Below the pieces are notes generated by a model. The model was not told the DNA's origin, made no database searches, and saw nothing but the letters and a program-made list of their open reading frames with translations. The position numbers were made by a program, and so were the translations under genes. This document shows positions 41,214-53,701 of a stretch of DNA of 64,000 bases, piece after piece (positions within the stretch are counted from its first letter, which is position 1; every line of letters begins with the position of its first letter). This DNA comes from Oscarella lobularis (Eukaryota; Porifera; Homoscleromorpha; Homosclerophorida; Oscarellidae): the NCBI RefSeq assembly GCF_947507565.1, contig NC_089175.1:2593733-2657732 (forward strand). The letters are read 5' to 3'.

Positions 41214-42338
41214 ATGCACAGAAAGAAAAAGGAAGAAACTCGGGCTTTTGTCACCGTGCCTGCTGTCGGAAATAGAGACCCGACGGCTTGGAATGCCGTT
41301 GCCTTTCAAAGCCAACTCTCGAAAAACTTTTCTCTAAATCTTGGCCGCTTTCCCGTCCGCAATCAACGTCGCCTGGCGTCAAAACCCTCCAGAGACAAAG
41401 ACGAAAAGTCCAAGAAAGGCCTGCGTGCAAATAATCGCCCCTCTCATCCTGAAGGAGAAGAATACGTTGTCGGCGCCCCACTGCCTCCTCCTACTCTAGC
41501 CCAGAAACTCGGTCTCGAACAGCAGCCTCGTTCTTTACTAACAGAACCGGAATGGGCCGAAATTAAGCACAAATCGAATCGGCGAAACGACTCTCAATTT
41601 CCTTGTTCAATATGCCAAGACCGGTTCGGTCCTCAGGAGCAACTCCTTCTCTCGTGCTCGCACGTTTTCCATCGCGTCTGTCTCGAAGCGTTCGAGAGAT
41701 TTTCGGGCCAGACAAAGTGTCCCATCTGTCGCGAGACGAACTACGAAAAGCGCGTTGTGTACGAAGGCGCGAGATATCACAGAACATATTCTGCAATCCT
41801 CATACAAAGTCAATGGCGTGGCTACAGAGCGAGGAAATGGTACAGCGAGTTACGAAAACGCGTTCCCCCGCAGGATCGACGACTTCGACTCAAATACTAC
41901 GAGGCAAAGTTGAGCCAATTGACTAATGATTTGGTTACATCCGTCGAAAACTCTGACGCCTATTCCCGTCACTTGACTCACGAAGCGGATCGTTTGCTAT
42001 GGAACAGTAAGAAAGTGTTCGAAGAGTTTGATTTAGTAGCTGCAAGTCGGGACGCAGCAGCAGCAGCAGCAGCATCCCACTCATCGTCGTCATCTGTGGA
42101 TCAGATGTGGGTTGAAGCGGAAAAGAAAGCTTTAGAAAGAGGTTCCACCAATTGTCCTATTTGTTTGAGCGTCTGTTGTGCTGGTCGAAAGAAGGTGGCC
42201 TTGCTGACGTGCAGCCACGTGTTTCACGTGGCGTGCATCAGTGCTTTTGAGAAGTTCAACGACAGTGATAAAATGGGCATAGGCATGATTTGTCCGGTCT
42301 GCCGCTCTTCGTACAGACGAACGCTTTGGACAATATAG
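41214..42338 (+). CDS. RNF32: RING finger protein 32 (two RING-H2 domains and an IQ motif), intronless
   Basis: One uninterrupted 374-aa frame starting at ATG 41214. The first RING-H2 (residues about 124-165) reads CSICQDRFGP...CSHVFHRVCLEAFE...CPIC. An IQ calmodulin-binding motif follows (AILIQSQWRGYRARKW, residues about 190-206). The second RING-H2 near the C-terminus is CPICLSVC...CSHVFHVACISAF...CPVC. Order and length match RNF32 (about 362 aa in human), a putative E3 ubiquitin ligase linked to sperm formation in mammals. A CAG run encodes seven Ala before the second RING. It is one of the few single-exon genes here, and it ends only 145 bp before TTC3. Confidence 0.93.
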   Translation: MHRKKKEETRAFVTVPAVGNRDPTAWNAVAFQSQLSKNFSLNLGRFPVRNQRRLASKPSRDKDEKSKKGLRANNRPSHPEGEEYVVGAPLPPPTLAQKLGLEQQPRSLLTEPEWAEIKHKSNRRNDSQFPCSICQDRFGPQEQLLLSCSHVFHRVCLEAFERFSGQTKCPICRETNYEKRVVYEGARYHRTYSAILIQSQWRGYRARKWYSELRKRVPPQDRRLRLKYYEAKLSQLTNDLVTSVENSDAYSRHLTHEADRLLWNSKKVFEEFDLVAASRDAAAAAAASHSSSSSVDQMWVEAEKKALERGSTNCPICLSVCCAGRKKVALLTCSHVFHVACISAFEKFNDSDKMGIGMICPVCRSSYRRTLWTI

Positions 42339-42483
42339 TGGATCAATAGTATTTTCTGTGTAACGCGCATGCCCTGTTTATCTCGAGTTTTCTCGAACTT
42401 TCTCTCTTGCACACAAGCCTACGCGGGAGCTTACGCACCCTAGCAGCGAGCAACCGTCGTTCGGAGCTCAAGAAACGAGCAAA

Positions 42484-45400
42484 ATGTTCTCTCTAGAAGG
42501 TGAGTGTCTCAAATAGACGAAGCCAAAGCAAATGCGAGAATGAGAACGATTCCAGGATACGTGACCGACGAAGAGGAGCGCGGAGCCGAAGGGCGAGGAA
42601 GCTGTAAGTTCGAAATCGAAACGCAACGAAATTGAAAAAAAAACACGCGTCCCCTTCTCCAAAAAAAAAAAGACGAATTGGCGAGGGACTTCTTCATATT
42701 CGAAAAGCCGCGTCGCGATCGTTTGCTTCACGTGGCAAAAATCAACGTCGTCTCGCCTCTGCTCTTCAATAAGATAACATACACGGAAAAGGTTTTTGAG
42801 CAGGAGATTTCGAAGCCGTACGAAGTCAATGGGCACCTCTCTCTTTTTTTTTCGATTTTTCAGTGGATGGTTCTTGCAAACGAAGTCTTTACGGATTTGA
42901 GGTGAGAAAGGGTTTGTCGAGAGTTTTTTGCACCCTTGACTACTTGTGTGTCTATTTCTTAGGGAAGTGCAATACACCGACGCATTCAAACCGAAACATT
43001 TTGAAACGGTCGGCGATGTCGAAAAAGTTTTTGATCTATTTAAAACGAAACTGGACGAGGTAGAAGCGAGAAAAAGTTTCCCCCCGTTCAATCTCGATGT
43101 GAATATTTGGCTCCACAGGAGAACGTAAATTTTTTGGGTGACGTCTTTGGCAGTATGAATACCATCGGACGCGTATGTACTAACCGGTTTTCCTCTCTCT
43201 TGAAACTTTAACTTTCTATTGTAGGAATCTAAACCTAAAACGATTTTTCAAAAAGTGTGGAAAAATGACGTCATCATGAAATGGTGCGCCGAAACTCCTC
43301 GAACCTTTCAAAAAACGATTCAAAAACTTTTTTGCGTGCGCGCGTGCAGGGCTCACACTGTAAAATCGAGGCAAAGGGGAAAGGATAAGAGATCTCTTCG
43401 TCACTGCGTAATTATCGTGGTGCTGGTTATGAAGCAAGGCAAGGCGAAGCGCACGGAGACACATTGCCTCTATATTATCACCTCTCTCTCTCTTTTTTTC
43501 TTTTTCTAGTGAATTTTGTTTTTAAGAAGCTGCTCAATCATAGAGAAGAATATGTTCTCGAACCGACGTGCAGTAGTGAAGCCAAGGCAAGTGGCGTACC
43601 TTTTATTGTTTATTTATTTATTTATTTATTTACTTACTTTCTCTTTTTTTTTAGTGGCACAGGGATGAAGCCGAATCTGAATTTCAGAAACGCAACTACG
43701 AGAAAGCTTTTCGGCTACTCTTGACTGGACTACGAAGAAGGTGAGTACTACAGTGTCATTTTTTTCTATGACAGATCTGTCAATTTCTCTGTTCTTTTCT
43801 AGTCCGTATTGTGCAGAACTGTATTGCGCTAGAGGTCGTTGCTATCACAAACTTGACAAATTTAGGTAACTTTGGTGGTGGACAAATCAATGAGTGAGGT
43901 ACCCTTGCATTTTCTTCATTTCTCAGGAATTCTTTGTCTGATGGAAGACGGAGCATCTTCCTAAAGCCACACTGGGACGAGGTCGAAACCATTTGAAATT
44001 TGACGTTGCGCACTTTTTTTATGGCTCTGTGCGTGTGTTAGGGCCAATTCTGCTACATCCTATCTCTCATTGAACTCAAGCGTTACCACCAAGCGAAAGA
44101 CGCGCATGATCAAGCTGTTCGACTTTGCGGTTCGAGTCAACTTCTCGACGATCTGCGCAAGGAATTGGATCAGGCGTTGGGCAGTGAAACGAGTATTCAT
44201 AAGGAGATAAATATTTATGTGCGATTGATTATTATCTCTTTTTTTCTCTCGCGCGCGAAGACGCCGGTCAATCGTCGACGAACTCGCTTTCGGAGAAAGA
44301 GTACGCCATCTTTTCTTTCCATCTCTCCAAATTGGAAGGGGGGGAAAAAATCTTTGATTTAGTCTTCCGGCTGATCTTCCTTATTTGGTGTCGAGCAATT
44401 CGTCGGAAGACGAGAGGGAGAGCGGGTTCCACGACAGAAAGAAGAGCGACGAAGGAGGAGGAGGAGAAAAACGGAAACAACCGGAAGATTTGGACACCGA
44501 CGATTCTCTTCCCGACTTGGTCAATAGTTCCGACGAAGGCGTAGACGGGGTAAATAAATAAATAAATAAATACAAGCAGATGCGAGAAAAATTAAAAAAA
44601 TTAAAATACAATTTTTTAGATGCCTGCTTTGGTGACTGATGAATCAGAAGGTACTGTTAAGAATACAAAACGAATTGGGTTGCGCGCAAAATCTTGTTTT
44701 TTTTCATAGACAGTGACATGGGAATAAGAGTCGTTGAGATCATGTACGAAGGAACGAGGGAGCTGTTGTTATTCCGGTCGGTGTAAGGGTTTTTTTCTTT
44801 TTTTTTCTGGCTGCAGGAAGAAAAATCAATACAAATATGCGGTGATGTCGTCGTCTTTCAATCCTGCCAATTATACCGCTCCTCCCACAAAATATCCGTC
44901 TGACGTATAAAGACTTTTATTTTTATGATGATACGACGTATTTCACGTTTCTCTCCTTTCCTCAAGGATGAAACGGTGAGCCAAGAAATGACGAAATCGG
45001 ACGATTCAAAGAAAGACGAGAAGCCGCCGCCGCCACTGTCGTCTCGCGATCAGAAACGCCAAGAAGACTTTGAGGAGTCGCGCGAGCGAATGGAGTCGCT
45101 CACAAAAGGTCCGAAAAAGTCGAAACGATGCAAAGCCGCCAAAGGAGAAGTCGTCGCCAGCGACGACGCGTCTACGCCCACCGTCAAGAACGACGACGAA
45201 GAAAAGAGCGAGAGCAAAGCGACTGGATCGACGGACGTCGACGAAACGATTCCGGCCGAAGACGCTGAGACGAAGACCAAAGCCCTTGAATTCGAACGAC
45301 TGAAGCAAAACGTGAATAATTGTTTCGGAAAAAGAAAACGTCGACTATAACTAGTTCATCATTATTATTATTAGGCTTCTTTGAACTTTACGAGGGAGAA

Positions 45401-48400
45401 CTTCAAAGAAGCTAAGGCACTTTTGAGACGTGTTATGGAGAAATTGTCGACTGATGAGGGGGAGGTATAATGGGCTACGATGAGGTTAATAATCCATCAT
45501 GTTTTAGCTCTCTTCTAGATCAGTGATACTGAACACGGTCTTTTGCTTTACGGACTCGGAGTGTCTTTACTGCGAACGCCCGGTTCGTCGGCAAGCGACG
45601 TCAAAGAAGCGATTGCTATTCTCGAAAAGACGGTGAAAACGATCGGAAAGGAATTCGTTCCCTCTTTGCGCGCTGCTCTTACCGAAGGATATTTAAAGGA
45701 GTACAGGTTCGCAATGAAAAAAAAAGGAGACTTTCTATTTTTTCTAATTCTGTGTACGGCAGATTTTCTGACGCTCTGCACGAAGCTAGAGCCGCTCTGG
45801 AGATGTTACCAGATCAAGAGGCGTTTTGTTGGCCAGAAGTGACCGTACCAATTAATAAAGAACTTGAGGTAATCGTATGCTGATTAGTGGAAATTGCCTC
45901 AAGAAGCCTTGTTTTTTTTCTCTCTTTCTCTCTAGGAACGACTTCAGGGTTTTATTGCTGCTGCATTGCATCCTCCCAAGTGGGACGCCTACGATCATTC
46001 CGTCGATTATGAAGGCCAACGGGAAATCTATTTCGCCGATCCCGATTTCAAGGGCTTTTTTCGCGTTTTGTGCAGCGAGGGATGTCGCGTTGAATATCTG
46101 CCGTCGAACTGGAAGAAAGTCAAGGCGGAAAGGAACATTTCGGCAGATAAAGTATGATAGATAGTCTAGAAAGAGGAGGAGTATGATAACTAGAGTAATC
46201 TCAATATATTTCAGCATTTCCTTCAGCAAAGCTGTTTGACTCCCGATTGCAGTGGCGAGATTACATTGGTAGAGAAATATGATCAGGATTCGACGGGTGA
46301 CCCAGTGAAGCAGGTAGAATATCATCTCCCAGTTTCTTAGAAGTGAAGTCAGGACTTTTTTTCTTCTTAAAGTATCGTGCAGACGTCAAGAAAGAAACGG
46401 ACGACGGAAAGGCTTCGGCCAGAGGGGGAAGCGGCAAGCAGCAACAGCAGAAGTCGATTTTAGAAATTAGATATTTTATCTGCGTGTCACTTTGCTGTCT
46501 TAGAATGATGATGGAAAGGAAAATGGCCGGAGCGGCGGCGCTACGACAGAAACGCGAAAAGGAGAAGGAAAAGGAAAAGGAAAGGGATTCGGAAAGGGAA
46601 AAAGAAAAACCCGTCGCGTCGGTTCCCGCAAGGGAAGAAGTCGCTACGAAAGAAGACCCAAAAGCAGAAGAAGTAAAAATTGAAAAACAGATGGCGCCGA
46701 CCGACCATTATATATATCCTTTCCACGTAGTTCGATAACGCTTCCGTTAGCGGTGGCGACGACAGAAGCGAATACCACTCATTGACGCCCGATGGAACGG
46801 GAGAGGAAGCGTCTGTAGGAAAGCCTTCTCCTTCTCGCAACGACCAACCTGAAACGCGCCACTCGCCCAGTTTTGTCGTGCTGAAAAAAGACGAAAGCGA
46901 TGCCGTTTCGGTAAGTAAAGAACGACGCCACCGACGCGTTTTCATTTTATGTTCTTAGCGAAAGGGTCACAAGAGAAAGAAACGACCAAAGGTGCAGAAG
47001 AGTGACTCGACTATGAACTCATATATGATATCGGTTTGCGGTTTAGGTTGTTCAGCGTTTGGAGGGATTTTTTGGCTCTCGGGGGCGACAAGAAGCTAGC
47101 GACACCGCAGAAAAGTATTTAGTGTTTCGTACATTATTTTATGTCGCGACGAATCTTCTTTTCTTTTCTAGGTCGGACAAATCGTCGTCGGTAGCTAGAA
47201 CACTTTCAATAGATTCGCAAAATCCTTTCGCTGTGCCGCCTCAGCTGAAAGATCACGTTCGGGCCATGGATGCTGGCCTCAACGTTTCGGATTTGCCGCG
47301 ACCACGGCTTCCTAGCTCAGAGGCAAAGGCGCAGAATATCGAGGAAACAGAAGTGGACGAAAGCGGGGTTCTATCGTAAGACTAGCGCCGGCTCGCTTCG
47401 TCGCGAATCCTCGATCTTTTTTTTTTCTCTAGCTTATTTGTGGAAATTTTGCGTCATCACGGACCGATGGAAGTCTCCGATCAAAGAATCCAAGACGTCT
47501 TCGCTCTATTACCCGATAACGTTCACACGTTCGTGAAAAACGCCGGCGGCCTTTACAAATTCCTTCAACGGTGGCCAGAAATTCGAACAGACGGCAAGCG
47601 TCTGAGTCTAATCGAAGACGACGACGTCGCCGCCGCCGACGACGACGAAGACGACAACGAGGATGCGAGACCAGAACGACGACAAGCGAAACAGAAATCG
47701 ACGACGACAGAAAATCCGAAAGTCGATGACGACGACGACGACGACGACGGACTTCCGTACGTGCCGGCAATGTCCGATGCGTATTCGCCGTGGGTAACGA
47801 CTTCGGATGTGTCGTCGGAGAGATCGTTTTGGCCGGCGAGCCATCTGTCGTCTTCGTCGGTGGCGATCGACGGCGGACGCGAGGGGGAGAAAGTGTCGAA
47901 ATTTATGTCGTTTTTTGACTTGACCGTCGGCGGCGGCGGAAGTGGCGGCGATAATGCGAAAGCGACTCTTTCGTCGTCTGCCGTGCAGACGGACGGGGGA
48001 GTCGTCGAGAGTCGAGCCGTGCAGACGAACGACAATTTCGTCGTTCGCGTCGAGGAAATGGAGAAGGAGTTGAAGAAATTGGAAAAGGAGAAGAAAGAGC
48101 TCGCTTTCAAATTGGACGAGAGTCAGGATAAGATCGTCAAGTTGCGGAAGAAAATGCAAGTCGACGCCGAAGCGTTTCAGGAGAGAGTCGCCGCTCAAGT
48201 CGAAGCGGCGAAGGTTTGAAAACGAATATTTTGAAACGAGTTTTTTTTTCTTGTACAGTATCGCGTTCTCTCTCGTAGAAACCTTTGCTGCGCACGATCG
48301 CAGATCAAGACACTCGATGGGAGACGGAAGTGAGACGAAACGGGCAGGAGAAGCGAAGCCGTCTTGAGGTGATGAAACAGTTGAAAGCGAAGGTGCGAGA

Positions 48401-50018
48401 CTTGGAAGATGAAGAGAGAAAGTTAGTATACCTACTACTTATTTCTTTTAATTACTGCATAAGCCATTTGGGGTTTTTTTTCTAGAGCTAATCGTGCGCG
48501 AAAGGAAATGGAGTCTTCGATATCTCGTTTGAGAGAGGAATCTCAGGAGCACAAGTGCGAATCGACTGTGCGATTATTATTATTATTGTGGTGAATTTCT
48601 CGTTTTTTTTCTTAGACTGAATTTAGAGATCGAAATGTCGCGATTCCAGCACAGAGAAAAGGATTTGCAGGCGACGGCGCGTCACAATACGCGACGAGCC
48701 GAGAAAGCAGAAGTACGAATATTCGCCGAAAAAAAAAGAAAAAGTCGTAGGACCCCTAAAATTTTCTTCTTTCTTCAGGTTCAAGTCCTCGAACTGCAAC
48801 GAGAAAAGGTCATCACGCTTCTCGAACTAAGCAAACGAGACGCCGAAGTGGCAATGATTCACATGACGAGCGCCCTAAAGTCAAGCAGGTACGACATACA
48901 TATATCCTAAATATTCGCAACGCGATTGATTGATTGATTTGACCGTTAGTACCGCCGTTGGCGCTCAGGAAACGCTCGCCGAATGGCAGAGCTATCTCGT
49001 CAGTCTCGCGCGGGTCATCGAGGACCATAAACTCGCTTTCGAAGACCAAATTCAGTCGGTGCAGAACGGACGAGAAATGAATAGCTTGACTCCCATCAAT
49101 ATCGTCATTCCCATGCGTCCCACGCTTACGACTGCACGACTTCAACAGCCGCAGCCGCAGCAGCCGGTTGCTCAGTCTCAACAGCATTCGCAACCGCCGC
49201 CCGCAGTGCCAGCACCGGCGCAAACCCACGCGCAGGCGAGCTCCGCGCAACAGTCGGCTCCTCCGTCGCAATCAGCGGCTCCTTCGACGCAAACCGCGCA
49301 GAATGCTCAGCAACGATCGGAGCCTTCTCAACCGGCGAACGGCGGCGCTAGAGGCGCCGTGGGGGGTCCTCCGAGTGGGACGAGTGCCAGTGCTGCCAAA
49401 CCTGCTAAGTTGAACAGTTACGAAAAGATAATGAGCAAACTGGGGACACTGTTTCCGACGCTCTCGAGGTGCGAGACGCGACGTTAGAAAACAATATACT
49501 CTTCGATTCGTTGTTTTTTTTCTTCTTCTTTAGGCCGGATCTTGCCGAGTGCGTGAAGATCGTTCGAATGGAAAATCACAATTCGTTGTCTGGCTTGCAG
49601 TTGGACGACATCGTTTGTCGAGTGACGGACACGGTGTTGAGTCGCTTTCAAAGCAAACTTCCACCGGCTATTGTCGCGACTCTTCGACAGCAGCAGCAGC
49701 AGAGACGTCGACAGCCGCCGCACCCGCACCACCATTCTTCCGCTAAGCCGTCGCGAAGTTCAACGAGAGGAAGTGCCGGATACGACGACGAGGAAATGTG
49801 CGTTATATGCCACGAAGCGATGTCGTCGACGAATCGTGTCATGCTACAGTGTGGCCACAGGTTTCATATTGGGGTAAGAATATAAGATTATATATTTCTA
49901 TTATAAGTGGGGCTCGCTTTCTTGCTAGTGTATACGCAAGTGGCTGACGGAACAGAGCACGTGCCCCACGTGCCGCGTTCATTCTCTTCTGCCCGACGAA
50001 TATCCGAGTTTGAAGTGA
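42484..50018 (+). CDS. TTC3: E3 ubiquitin ligase TTC3 (TPR repeats, C-terminal RING), many exons
   Basis: At least 30 exons. Those I can place: 42484-42499, 42556-42603, 42673-42791, 42864-42901, 42963-43059, 43119-43172, 43225-43438, 43510-43586, 43655-43740, 43803-43865, 43927-43982, 44042-about 44187, 44261-44300, 44363-44549, 44620-44650, 44710-44776, 44817-44904, 44967-45311, 45375-45464, 45519-45706, 45763-45868, 45936-46151 and 46215-46313. The rest run to 49873, and the last is 49929-50018. Matches to TTC3: N-terminal VAKINVVSPLLF; TPRs about 43.66-44.16 kb; IYFADPDFKGFFRVLC and CLTPDCSGEI (45.9-46.3 kb); NPFAVPPQLKDHV; LRHHGPMEVSDQRI...FVKNAGGLYKFL; coiled coil 48.05-48.9 kb; NSLSGLQLDDIVCRVTD; RING CVICHEAM...CGHRFHIG / CIRKWL...CPTC. 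In vertebrates TTC3 ubiquitinates phosphorylated Akt. Two introns use GC-AG (43439, 43587). Junctions at 44.19 and 46.4-48.6 kb are uncertain. Confidence 0.9.
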
Positions 50019-50162
50019 TTCTGCTTGATACTGATGTACAATTGCAGAGCTGTGATTTGTTTGTTGCGTTATTCTCCCTCCCCCGAATTTTCGTGAGTAT
50101 AATTACCTAGTTGGCACGCCAATGATTGCTCTACGTTCGTATCCGGGTAACGTACGCTAGAA

Positions 50163-50960
50163 ATGGACGACGACTGGAAAGATCCGTTTTCCACTCCTCC
50201 TTCTTCTTCTTCGCCAAAACCGGAACAGGCGCCGATCTACCCAGAAGAATCGTCGTTTAAGGTACGAATTCGACGGCGTTCGAAGCTCGTTGACGATTCT
50301 GTGACCTCCAGAAATTTGGAATACCCATTTTCTTTTGCCTGGTCGTCATCATAGTTCTGGTAAGTGGCAGGGTAACCGTACACAGGTGCAATAAACACAA
50401 ACTCGTGTTTATTCAACGTCTCTCGTGAAGTTGCATCACAATGCCTGTTGCCTTTAGATTTCAGTCATTTATACTCTGGTTATTGGTATCAAAGACCTCC
50501 CTGTTTTGATTCTAACGACTGTCAATATAATCAGTAGGTCAAACAAAAATTTTTCGTCGTTTTTCGTCAATCGCGTATTTTTACAAATAGTTAGCGGCGC
50601 CATTTGCTTGGTGGTCGTAAGTTTTAATTATGTATCAAAAAATTTCTTTATATGGCGTTTTTTTCAGGTGCTGTGGTACAGAAACGATGCTCTGGTAATA
50701 CACTGCAGCAATTTCCTACAACGTTGACTCGTTTCTTTCCTACGCAGAAAGAAAACAAACTCTGGTATCTTCTCGTCCTCGGAGTCCTCATCATTTTTCA
50801 ATGCGTGGTAACTGATATCTTTGTTGGTGGACATCCGCGTTCAAAGCCAGTAATTGTTTCACCCACTGATCGGCCACCCACTCATGGGCCACCCACTCAT
50901 GGGCCTCCCACTGAAGTGGCTCCAATAAGTTTGATTCCACCGACAATTGGGACGAAATAG
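50163..50960 (+). CDS. TMEM243-like four-helix membrane protein, copy A
   Basis: Exons 50163-50261, 50312-50359, 50458-50533, 50591-50616, 50668-50694 and 50748-50960 give 162 aa. A Pro/Ser-rich N-terminus ends in PIYPEESSFK. Four hydrophobic segments follow: FGIPIFFCLVVIIVL, SVIYTLVIGI...VLILTTV, IISGAICLVV and WYLLVLGVLIIFQC. After them comes TDIFVGG and a Pro-rich tail with a THGPPTHGPP repeat. The third and fourth helices with LWYRNDALKENKLWYLL between them resemble TMEM243 (DUF2678), a small membrane protein of poorly known role. Exon count, phases and the sizes of exons 2, 4 and 5 equal those of the copy at 52472, so the two are tandem duplicates. AATAAA at 50987 is the likely polyadenylation signal. 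Confidence 0.75.
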
Positions 50961-51340
50961 GGGAGAGCGTAAACGGTAGAACTTGCAATAAAACTTCGTT
51001 GAGCATGTTCCTAAAAACTGTCAAAAAAAATTGCTTCCTAAGAGCAAGCCGCCCTTTACTATTAGTAGACAATGCACCTAAGAACAACCGCCACCTCGCT
51101 GGCGCCACATGACATCTGGTAAACAGCTTTTGCGCAGCCGCGTGCGAGACGCGTGAAGTCGTTTGTTCGCCGTGACAACCTGAAAGTCGGCTTGAAATTG
51201 AAAATGCTACGTTCAATCGTATACCCGTGGTACATCGTTTTTCTAGGTCGGCTTCGAGGCTTTCCAAGTCGACTTGTTTGATTTTTGACGAGTCTTCCAT
51301 TGGTAAACAGCCCTCTAATTGAGTAGTTAGTTGTACATGC
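50961..51340. other. 3' flank of TMEM243-like A and upstream flank of the next gene
   Basis: Contains the AATAAA at 50987. A minus-strand frame begins at ATG 51300 (MEDSSKIKQVDLESLEADLE), but its continuation runs antisense through the last exon of copy A and shows no domain. A short divergent first exon near 51230-51300 is possible but unsupported. Confidence 0.35.
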
Positions 51341-51349
51341 GTAGCGGGC

Positions 51350-52322
51350 TAATTGGTCTTGCGCTCGATCGGGGCCCAGTCGCGCTCTTATAGAACGCTT
51401 TCCACGCTCTCTCCCCTCAGTGAGTCGATCATTCGTTTCTCGTGGGCGCGTTATCGATTTCGTCCGCTCTGCAGACCTCGTTTGTCTGGCCACGTCTGCA
51501 AACGACTTCGATACAGAAAACGACGCGACGATCGTCTGCAAGTACGTACGTTTACAGGGTATAATGTTCAGAAGGCGTCTACAAGAGACAGAAAGATGTA
51601 AGTCTTGGACTTGACGGATAAGCTAAGGCACGATGGTCTGGACATTTTATAGGACTGTCATTCCCATGACAATGACGACGAATCACTCAGCTAACCGCCT
51701 AGCTGACGAGAACGGCTATGTCACTGTGACGGCTACGGTACCGAGCGAAGAATCAGGCGTGTACGACGAAGTCGACGCTTCTGCGGCAAAAAAGCGACCT
51801 TTGTCCGAAAATGAGGACGGTAATGAAACATGATAGTCTTCTCGAAACCCGGTCTCATTGGGCTATTTCAAGATTATGATGACTCGTTGTGCGCGGCAGT
51901 AAACGCACAGGCCATACTTTTCAAACACAAGTCAAACTCTTCCGAACCGGACATGTGGCCGCAATGACATCGTTTCGACGTCGTCGTTACCGGATACGCA
52001 AGCGGCTGTCACGAGTACGTCGCAAACTGATTGTGTTTCAAGAACATGCCTTGATGGCACTGACGACGAGAAAGACGAAGTCGGCCGCGACGTTTCTCGC
52101 ACCTCAAAAGAATTTATCATTTTTTTTTGCTAGGGTTCTTCTGATGCTGATGCGAAATTGGAGGAAGGAGTAAATGGGGCAATCGCGCTTTTTGTGCAAG
52201 ACGATCAAGTGGATGGGGAAGTTATTCCTTCCGAAAAGGTTTATCTAGTCAACCCTCCGCCGCCTCCGCCGTCACATCAGTCGAAGCCACCTCAGGTCGA
52301 TACTACTTGCGAAGATTCGTGA
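51350..52322 (+). CDS. Unresolved small multi-exon gene, acidic protein with polyproline tail
   Basis: Several adjoining segments look coding but do not form one frame. About 51657-51820 reads NGYVTVTATVPSEESGVYDEV...PLSENED before a donor at 51821. About 51879-51950 continues DYDDSLCAAVNAQ. About 51960-52090 reads NDIVSTSSLPDTQAAV...DGTDDEKDEVGRD. About 52134-52322 reads SSDADAKLEEG...VYLVNPPPPPPSHQ and ends at TGA 52320. The start is not identified; a possible upstream exon lies near 51475-51540. I do not recognise a family. The low-complexity acidic and proline-rich composition suggests an intrinsically disordered protein. The middle exons could be alternatively spliced. Confidence 0.35.
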
Positions 52323-52471
52323 CAGGCATGCAAGAGCACAAAATTTGCGTTAGCTAGTAGAACCTGTCTAGTATGCACGCGCAGGTTTTTGCTGTCTAAG
52401 CGTGCACGTGCTACGCGATTTCGTTTGAAGCGCTCACGTGGAACGAGCATTGCGTACGTTACGGTCACAAG

Positions 52472-53257
52472 ATGGCAGCTCCTCCAACGCCTCCAGCGAC
52501 AGGAGGCCCTGCGCCGATCTACCAAAAGGAGTCGCGAGGAAAAGTAGTTTTGCACGCGACTAGAGTCTGCTTGTGACGCATTCATCTTTCGCAGACGGTG
52601 GGAATCCGACTATACTTGATCGCGGTTATCATCACCGTTCTGGTAAGTGGGTGGAGTCATAAGTGCCAAGAGCATGGATACTGCACTACATTAGAGTCTG
52701 AGCTTAATTTAGTTCGAAAATCGTGCTAAAATGTAGTCGGCCTTACCATAGACCACAGCACCTCTGGGTGAATACTGCACCATTCATTTAGAGTGCCATG
52801 ATTTATTCATTGGTTGTTGCTATAAAAGATGGAATTCCCATTCTATTTCTGTCGACTTTTAACATGCTACGTAAGTAGACTCTGTCTCGTCCTTTTCTTC
52901 TCTATATTTGTGAATTTTTAGTAAGTGGAATGACTGGGCTAGTGGTCGTAAGTTTGTCTGTGTGAAGAAGTTGGTGTATGATAAATAATTGCTGATTTAG
53001 GTTTGGTGGTACAAAAAGGAACAACTGGTATAGAGAGATAAGTAAAAAATATCTATTATGAATTTAATTAATAGAATGAAGACAAATTGTGGTACCTGTT
53101 GCTGCTCGGACTCCTCATCATTTTTCAGTGCGTGACAGCCGACATTTTTGTCGGACATGCTCAGCAAAAGGTCCTGTCGCCAACTGACGGTCCGCCTGCC
53201 GAGATAGAACCAATACGTTTGCTCAAACCAACAATTACTACAACGAAAAAACCATAA
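52472..53257 (+). CDS. TMEM243-like four-helix membrane protein, copy B
   Basis: Exons 52472-52543, 52595-52642, 52792-52870, 52922-52947, 53001-53027 and 53075-53257 give 144 aa. The sequence parallels copy A: APIYQKESRGK; helix IRLYLIAVIITVL; SAMIYSLVVAIKDGIPILF; LLSGMTGLVV; VWWYKKEQLNEDKLWYLL; LLIIFQCVTADIFVG. It shares the same intron phases and the same 48-, 26- and 27-nt internal exons. The tails after DIFVG differ in length: B lacks the THGPP repeat but keeps a VLSPTDGPP segment. It probably sits in an endomembrane or plasma membrane. AATAAATAAA at 53321 is the likely polyadenylation signal. Confidence 0.75.
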
Positions 53258-53701
53258 AACGGTAACATGTGACAAGGACTTCAATTGCGTTTACGTTTGT
53301 TATGAAATCGATTGAATGCAAATAAATAAAATGCTTTTCGTGGTTAACATTTTTTGTACGGGCACTCGTGACGTCACTCCAAAGTAAGGACACAGTGATA
53401 GTAGAGCTGCGTCCGATTCTCGTGCTTCAACGAAGCTGCCTGTAACCTCGATGCACAGCACGCCTCCTCTTTCAGCGAACAGCGGCCTCTAGCCAAGGTA
53501 ATTCACTTCCGCCTTCTCGAAACCTGCGTAAGAGCAAGACCGTCGTCTCGCCGCGGGGCCGCGAAACGAGCGAAACGCGAGAACCCTACGCGCGCCTCCC
53601 CCCCCCCAGCTCAGCTTTCGATCCCATCAAAAGCGTCCTCTACTCCCGCTCTTTCTCCCAGCACCTCGAGCGGCCCCCCCGCGCGCGCAATCCCGCGCGC
53701 G
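53258..53701. other. Spacer with GC-rich, C-run-containing promoter region of the next gene
   Basis: No gene seen. It holds the copy B polyadenylation signal near 53321 and, from about 53500, a CpG-rich stretch with an uninterrupted C tract (about 53600-53610) just upstream of the ATG at 53702. This is the likely promoter and 5' UTR of the coiled-coil gene. Confidence 0.4.

Noticed and set aside
43610-43635. TTTA microsatellite
   Set aside because: A short simple repeat within a TTC3 intron; no functional reason to list it.
44170-44190. A possible fourth GC-AG donor in TTC3 (TTGG|GCAGTG)
   Set aside because: A nearby GT donor (ACGA|GTATTC) gives the same phase, and the GC site lacks the strong AAG|GCAAG context.
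50791-51300. 169-aa minus-strand frame starting MEDSSKIKQVDLES
   Set aside because: Apart from the first 20 residues it has no protein-like features and overlaps the last exon of TMEM243-like A in antisense.
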